DNA from: Microbacterium trichothecenolyticum
GTDB lineage: Bacteria; Actinomycetota; Actinomycetes; Actinomycetales; Microbacteriaceae
Direction: 5' to 3'
Assembly (NCBI RefSeq): GCF_000956465.1
Contig: NZ_JYJA01000018.1
Coordinates: 1 to 55,670, forward strand
Length of the DNA: 55,670 nt
Position numbers and translations under genes: made by a program
Shown here: one piece after another, positions 52,612 to 55,670 of the stretch
Numbering within the stretch: position 1 is the stretch's first letter
Layout of the letters: each line of letters opens with the position of its first letter
The notes under the pieces: model-generated
The model's database searches: none
Told to the model about the DNA's origin: nothing
The model's input: only the letters and a program-made list of their open reading frames with translations

Positions 52612-54341
52612 GCCGCCGCCTCCGCCGCGAGCTGGGATTCCACGATCTCGCGGTACGTCTCATTGGTCTCGACGAGTTCGTCGTGCGTGCCGGCCCCGAC
52701 GATGCGCCCGTGATCGAGCACGAGGATCTGGTCGGCGTGCTGGATCGTCGACACGCGCTGCGCGACGACGAGCCTGGTCGCGTCGGGCAGATGCGTATCG
52801 AGCGCGCGGCGGAGCGCAGCATCCGTCCTCAGATCCAGTGCCGAGAACGAGTCGTCGAAGATGTACGACTCGGGGCGTTTCACGAGCGCCCGCGCGATCG
52901 CGAGGCGTTGGCGCTGCCCGCCCGACACGTTCGTGCCGCCCTGCGCGATCGGCGCCTCGAGCCCTTCGGACATGGCACGCACGAAGTCGGCGGCCTGGGC
53001 GAGCTCGAGCGCGGTCCACAGCTGCTCGTCGGTGGCATCGTGGTCGCCGTAGCGCAGATTCGACGCGATCGTGCCCGAGAACAGGAAGGCGCGCTGCGGG
53101 ACGAGTCCGACACGCGTCCAGAGCTCGTCGGGGTCGTAGTCGCGCACGTCGACGCCGTCGACGCGCACACTGCCGGCGGTCACGTCGAACAGGCGCGGCA
53201 CGAGGCTGACGAGCGTGGTCTTGCCCGAGCCGGTCGAGCCGATGACCGCCGTCGTCGTCCCGGGCTCGACCGTGAACGTCACGTCGTGCAGCACCGCGTC
53301 CTCGGCGCCCGGATAGGCGAAGTCGACGTGGTCGAACTCGATGCGCCCGGTCGGGGCGGGAGCCGACGCCGCCGTTTCGGGCGCCGACACCGACGGATCG
53401 GTCTCGAGGACCTCGCCGATGCGGTTCGCACACACCGCGGCGCGCGGGATCATCACGAACATGAAGGTCGCCATCATGACGCCCATGAGGATCTGCATCA
53501 GGTAGGTGAGGAACGCGAACAGGGTGCCGATCTGCACGCCGTTGTTCTGCACCTGGAAGGCGCCGAACCAGATGACCGCGACGCTCGAGACGTTCATGAC
53601 CAGCATCACGGCGGGGAACATCAGGGCCATCAGGTTGCCGGCGCGCAGCCCCGTCGCCTTCACGTCCTCGCTGGCGGCCTCGAAGCGGGCGCGCTCCTGG
53701 CGCTCGCGCACGAACGCCCGCACGACGCGGATGCCGCTCAGCTGCTCGCGCATGATCTGGTTCACGCGGTCGATGCGCTTCTGCATCTGCGTGAACGCCG
53801 GCACCATGCGCCACACGATGAGACCGACGATGATGAGCAGCACCGGGATCGCCACCGCCATCAGCCACGACAGGCCGACGTCCTGGCTGATCGCCATGAT
53901 CACGCCGCCGATCGCGAGCATCGGCGCCGAGATCATGAGCGTCGCCGACACCTGCACCAGCATCTGCACCTGCTGCACGTCGTTGGTGTTGCGGGTGATG
54001 AGCGACGGAGCGCCGAACTGACCGACCTCCCGCTGGGAGAACGCGACCACACGATGGAACAGGTCGCCGCGCAGGTCCCGTCCCATGCCCATCGCGAGGC
54101 GCGACCCGAAGTACACCGCGACGATCGCGCACACCACCTGCACGAGGCTCACGATCAGCATCACGCCGCCGGTCGACCAGATGTACGGGATGTCACCGGT
54201 GACGACGCCGTTGTCGATGATGTCGGCGTTGAGGGTCGGCAACCACAGCGACGCGATCGACTGTGCGAGCTGGAAGACGACCACCGCCACGATGAGCGGC
54301 CACGCGGGACTCAGATACCGCACCAGGAGCTTTCCGAGCAC
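52608..54341 (-). CDS. ABC exporter half-transporter with degenerate Walker B
   Basis: This 577-residue partner has six helices (about 15-310) and an ATPase with Walker A GSTGSGKTT near 364 and a canonical signature VSGGQRQR. Its Walker B reads FDDSFSALD near 493, with Asp in place of the catalytic Glu. Together with the LSVGE signature of its neighbour this makes one inactive and one active ATP site, as in heterodimeric exporters such as TM287/288 and LmrCD. Substrate is unknown. The GTG at 54341 has GGAAAGGA upstream. Confidence 0.92.
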   Translation of the reverse strand: MLGKLLVRYLSPAWPLIVAVVVFQLAQSIASLWLPTLNADIIDNGVVTGDIPYIWSTGGVMLIVSLVQVVCAIVAVYFGSRLAMGMGRDLRGDLFHRVVAFSQREVGQFGAPSLITRNTNDVQQVQMLVQVSATLMISAPMLAIGGVIMAISQDVGLSWLMAVAIPVLLIIVGLIVWRMVPAFTQMQKRIDRVNQIMREQLSGIRVVRAFVRERQERARFEAASEDVKATGLRAGNLMALMFPAVMLVMNVSSVAVIWFGAFQVQNNGVQIGTLFAFLTYLMQILMGVMMATFMFVMIPRAAVCANRIGEVLETDPSVSAPETAASAPAPTGRIEFDHVDFAYPGAEDAVLHDVTFTVEPGTTTAVIGSTGSGKTTLVSLVPRLFDVTAGSVRVDGVDVRDYDPDELWTRVGLVPQRAFLFSGTIASNLRYGDHDATDEQLWTALELAQAADFVRAMSEGLEAPIAQGGTNVSGGQRQRLAIARALVKRPESYIFDDSFSALDLRTDAALRRALDTHLPDATRLVVAQRVSTIQHADQILVLDHGRIVGAGTHDELVETNETYREIVESQLAAEAAA

Positions 54342-54478
54342 GACGGTCCTTTCCGGCGCGCGGAGTCATCCGTTCGCACGGACCGCGCACGGATAGCGAC
54401 GCTACGCCCGCGTGCGCGCCGCCGAAAGTCCGGCGCCTACGCCGTCGGCGAACTCGCCCGACGCGATGCGTCGAGGCG

Positions 54479-55462
54479 TCAGGCGGCAGCCTCCGGCGGG
54501 GGGAACAGCACGTCGATCGCCGCGAGGTCCGCGGCCGTCGGCGTCCACACCGAAGCCGCCGCCGCGTTCGCCCGGACCTGCTCGGGAGTGGTGGCGCCGG
54601 CGATGACACTCGACAGGGCCGGACGCGACAGCAGCCACCCGAAGGTCGCCTCGAGCATCGTGACGCCGCGCTCGTCGCAGAACGCCTGATACCCCTCGAG
54701 CGCATCCCACGGCGCATCGTCGTAGATGTGGCGGCGCTGCCGGATGATGCGGGTGTCGGCGGGCGCGGCATCCCGCGTGAACTTGCCGGTGAGCAGCCCG
54801 TTGTGGAGCGGGAAGTACGGGAAGAAGCCGAGACCGTAGCGCTCGACTGCCCGCAGCACGTTCCGCTCGGCCCCGCGTGCGAGCAGGCTGTACTCGTTCT
54901 GCGCCGAGACGAACGGCACGCCATGGCGCATGAGCGCGGTGAAGTGGCCCTCTGCGACCTGCCAGCCCGAGAAGTTCGTGTGCCCGATGTAGCGCACCTT
55001 GCCCTCGCGGACGAGGTCGCCGAGCGCGTCGAGCGTCTCCTCCATCGGCGTGTCGTTGTCTGGCACGTGGAGCTGGTAGAGGTCGATCCACTCGGTCCTG
55101 AGGCGGGTGAGGGATGCTTCGACCGCCCGCCGGATGTACGACCGCGAGCCCTTCGCACCCGACGCCGGGTAGCCCATGTCGCGACCGGGATGCCCGAACT
55201 TGGTCGCGAGGATGACCTGGTCGCGCCGGCCCTCGAGCGCCTCACCCATGAGCGTCTCGGACTGCCCAGGGTCGCCGCCGTACATGTCGGCGGTGTCGAG
55301 GAACGTCACGCCGGCGTCGATCGCCGCGTCGAGCACCTTCCTCGTGCCCTCGAGCGTCTCGGTGCGGGTGCCGGGGCGACCGAAGTTGTTGCAGCCGAGG
55401 CCGACGGCGGAGACGAGCAGGCCGGACGCGCCGACACGGCGCAGGGGAACAGTCGAGGTCAT
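54479..55462 (-). CDS. Aldo/keto reductase
   Basis: An NADPH-dependent reductase of 327 residues in the AKR barrel, with the four catalytic residues in place: Asp 56 and Tyr 61 in FLDTADMYG, Lys 88 in ILATKFG, and His 132 in LYQLHVPD. The C-terminal part with SSVIAGATTPEQVRAN fits the family's cofactor-binding loop. Substrate is not predictable. The ATG at 55462 follows TAGCGT by six bases. A weak hairpin (54459-54473) may terminate it before the ABC operon. Confidence 0.92.
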   Translation of the reverse strand: MTSTVPLRRVGASGLLVSAVGLGCNNFGRPGTRTETLEGTRKVLDAAIDAGVTFLDTADMYGGDPGQSETLMGEALEGRRDQVILATKFGHPGRDMGYPASGAKGSRSYIRRAVEASLTRLRTEWIDLYQLHVPDNDTPMEETLDALGDLVREGKVRYIGHTNFSGWQVAEGHFTALMRHGVPFVSAQNEYSLLARGAERNVLRAVERYGLGFFPYFPLHNGLLTGKFTRDAAPADTRIIRQRRHIYDDAPWDALEGYQAFCDERGVTMLEATFGWLLSRPALSSVIAGATTPEQVRANAAAASVWTPTAADLAAIDVLFPPPEAAA

Positions 55463-55468
55463 GCCTCC

Positions 55469-55474
55469 ACGCTA
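55469..55474 (-). promoter_or_regulatory. -10 element of leaderless aldo/keto reductase gene
   Basis: TAGCGT ends six bases before the ATG at 55462. Confidence 0.5.
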
Positions 55475-55509
55475 TCCCCGGATGCGGATGCCTCCACCCG
55501 CGGCCGAAG

Positions 55510-55543
55510 CGACAGCCCCTCGCCGTCGGGCGAGGGGCTGTCG
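55510..55543 (-). terminator. Terminator after the gene that leaves the window
   Basis: A perfect 15-base GC-rich stem (55510-55524 with 55529-55543, loop GTCG) lies just after the stop of the partial minus-strand gene and upstream of the aldo/keto reductase. Confidence 0.85.
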
Positions 55544-55549
55544 ATTCGA

Positions 55550-55670
55550 TTACGGCTTGGGCGCCTCGGGCGCCGGCGGCTCCGCGGTGGGCGGCTCTGT
55601 CGCCGGCGGCTCCGCGGTGGGCGGCTCTGTCGCCGGCGGCTCGGCGGCAGGCGGCGGCGTCGCCGGCGAC
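55550..55670 (-). CDS. C-terminus of a proline-rich protein (partial)
   Basis: Only the last 39 codons and a TAA stop (55550-55552) are in the window. They encode a tail built on EPPATEPPTA repeats and ending PEAPKP, rich in Pro, Glu, Ala and Thr. Such tails are typical of surface or wall-spanning linkers. No function can be given from this piece. A strong terminator follows. Confidence 0.7.
   Translation of the reverse strand, partial: SPATPPPAAEPPATEPPTAEPPATEPPTAEPPAPEAPKP
55571..55642 (-). repeat. 30-base tandem repeat coding for a proline-rich decapeptide
   Basis: Two exact 30-base copies (55571-55600 and 55601-55630) and a 12-base partial third encode EPPATEPPTA. Identity at the DNA level indicates recent duplication, so copy number probably varies. 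Confidence 0.92.

Noticed and set aside
1..55670. CRISPR array, tRNA or rRNA gene, insertion sequence, prophage or integrase
   Set aside because: No evenly spaced repeat set, no cloverleaf, no transposase or integrase motif was seen on either strand. The tandem repeats found are short and within coding sequence.

Overview
The window is very GC-rich (roughly 70% by eye), gene-dense and on both strands, with GTG and ATG starts mixed freely. Gene content and style point to a high-GC actinobacterium of the Microbacteriaceae, most likely Microbacterium or a close relative: a short NusA, a long Ala/Pro/Gly-rich N-terminus on IF2, a MutY without its MutT-like half, DUF1206 and YcnI proteins, an NhaA-DsbA fusion, and an ECF42 sigma factor paired with a DGPF protein. 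I see no tRNA, rRNA, CRISPR array, insertion sequence or prophage gene. About 50 protein genes are annotated. No gap between genes exceeds 300 bases.

Layout. (1) 139-9238, minus strand: the translation/RNA cluster nusA - ylxR - infB - rbfA, then, beyond a convergent mutY-like gene and a bidirectional terminator, a kinase - truB - two small membrane proteins - ribF operon with 1-4 base stop/start overlaps. (2) 9371-18725: accessory envelope and stress genes: a membrane-anchored lipase fusion, a DUF1206 protein, an FMN-binding-fold protein, a YaaH-type transporter, a Tat-exported PhoX-like protein, a LOG protein and a two-gene membrane operon. (3) 18712-28366: proS, an RNB ribonuclease, pyroglutamyl peptidase, a TetR regulator with a divergent small membrane protein, a BenE transporter, a PH-like membrane protein, an APH-like kinase, a YdcF protein and ispG. 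(4) 28451-34280: the NhaA-DsbA fusion, a tryptophan-type leader peptide and attenuator ahead of a fused TrpE/TrpG (PhzE-like) enzyme, a REP-like palindrome, and the ECF42/DGPF pair. (5) 34384-41063: a site-2 protease, a YcnI copper-type pair, a MurE-family ligase, dxr and an FKBP lipoprotein. (6) 41177-46754: a PlsC acyltransferase, OsmC, asparaginase - alanine dehydrogenase, and an APC permease. (7) 46821-55670: an EccC-like FtsK/SpoIIIE ATPase, a PP2C phosphatase, a heterodimeric ABC exporter, an aldo/keto reductase, and the proline-repeat C-terminus of a gene that runs out of the window.

Working together: dxr and ispG are two steps of the MEP isoprenoid route. Asparaginase and alanine dehydrogenase may form one nitrogen-catabolic unit. 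The two ABC half-transporters have complementary degenerate sites and so should form one machine.

Two window-wide patterns are not explained by single genes. First, many genes have a TANNNT hexamer exactly 6 (sometimes 7) bases before the start codon, with no Shine-Dalgarno sequence, which is the architecture of leaderless transcripts. Second, an asymmetric 11-base word, ACGGATGCYGC, occurs at least 18 times on both strands, in all reading frames and between genes, far above what base composition predicts.
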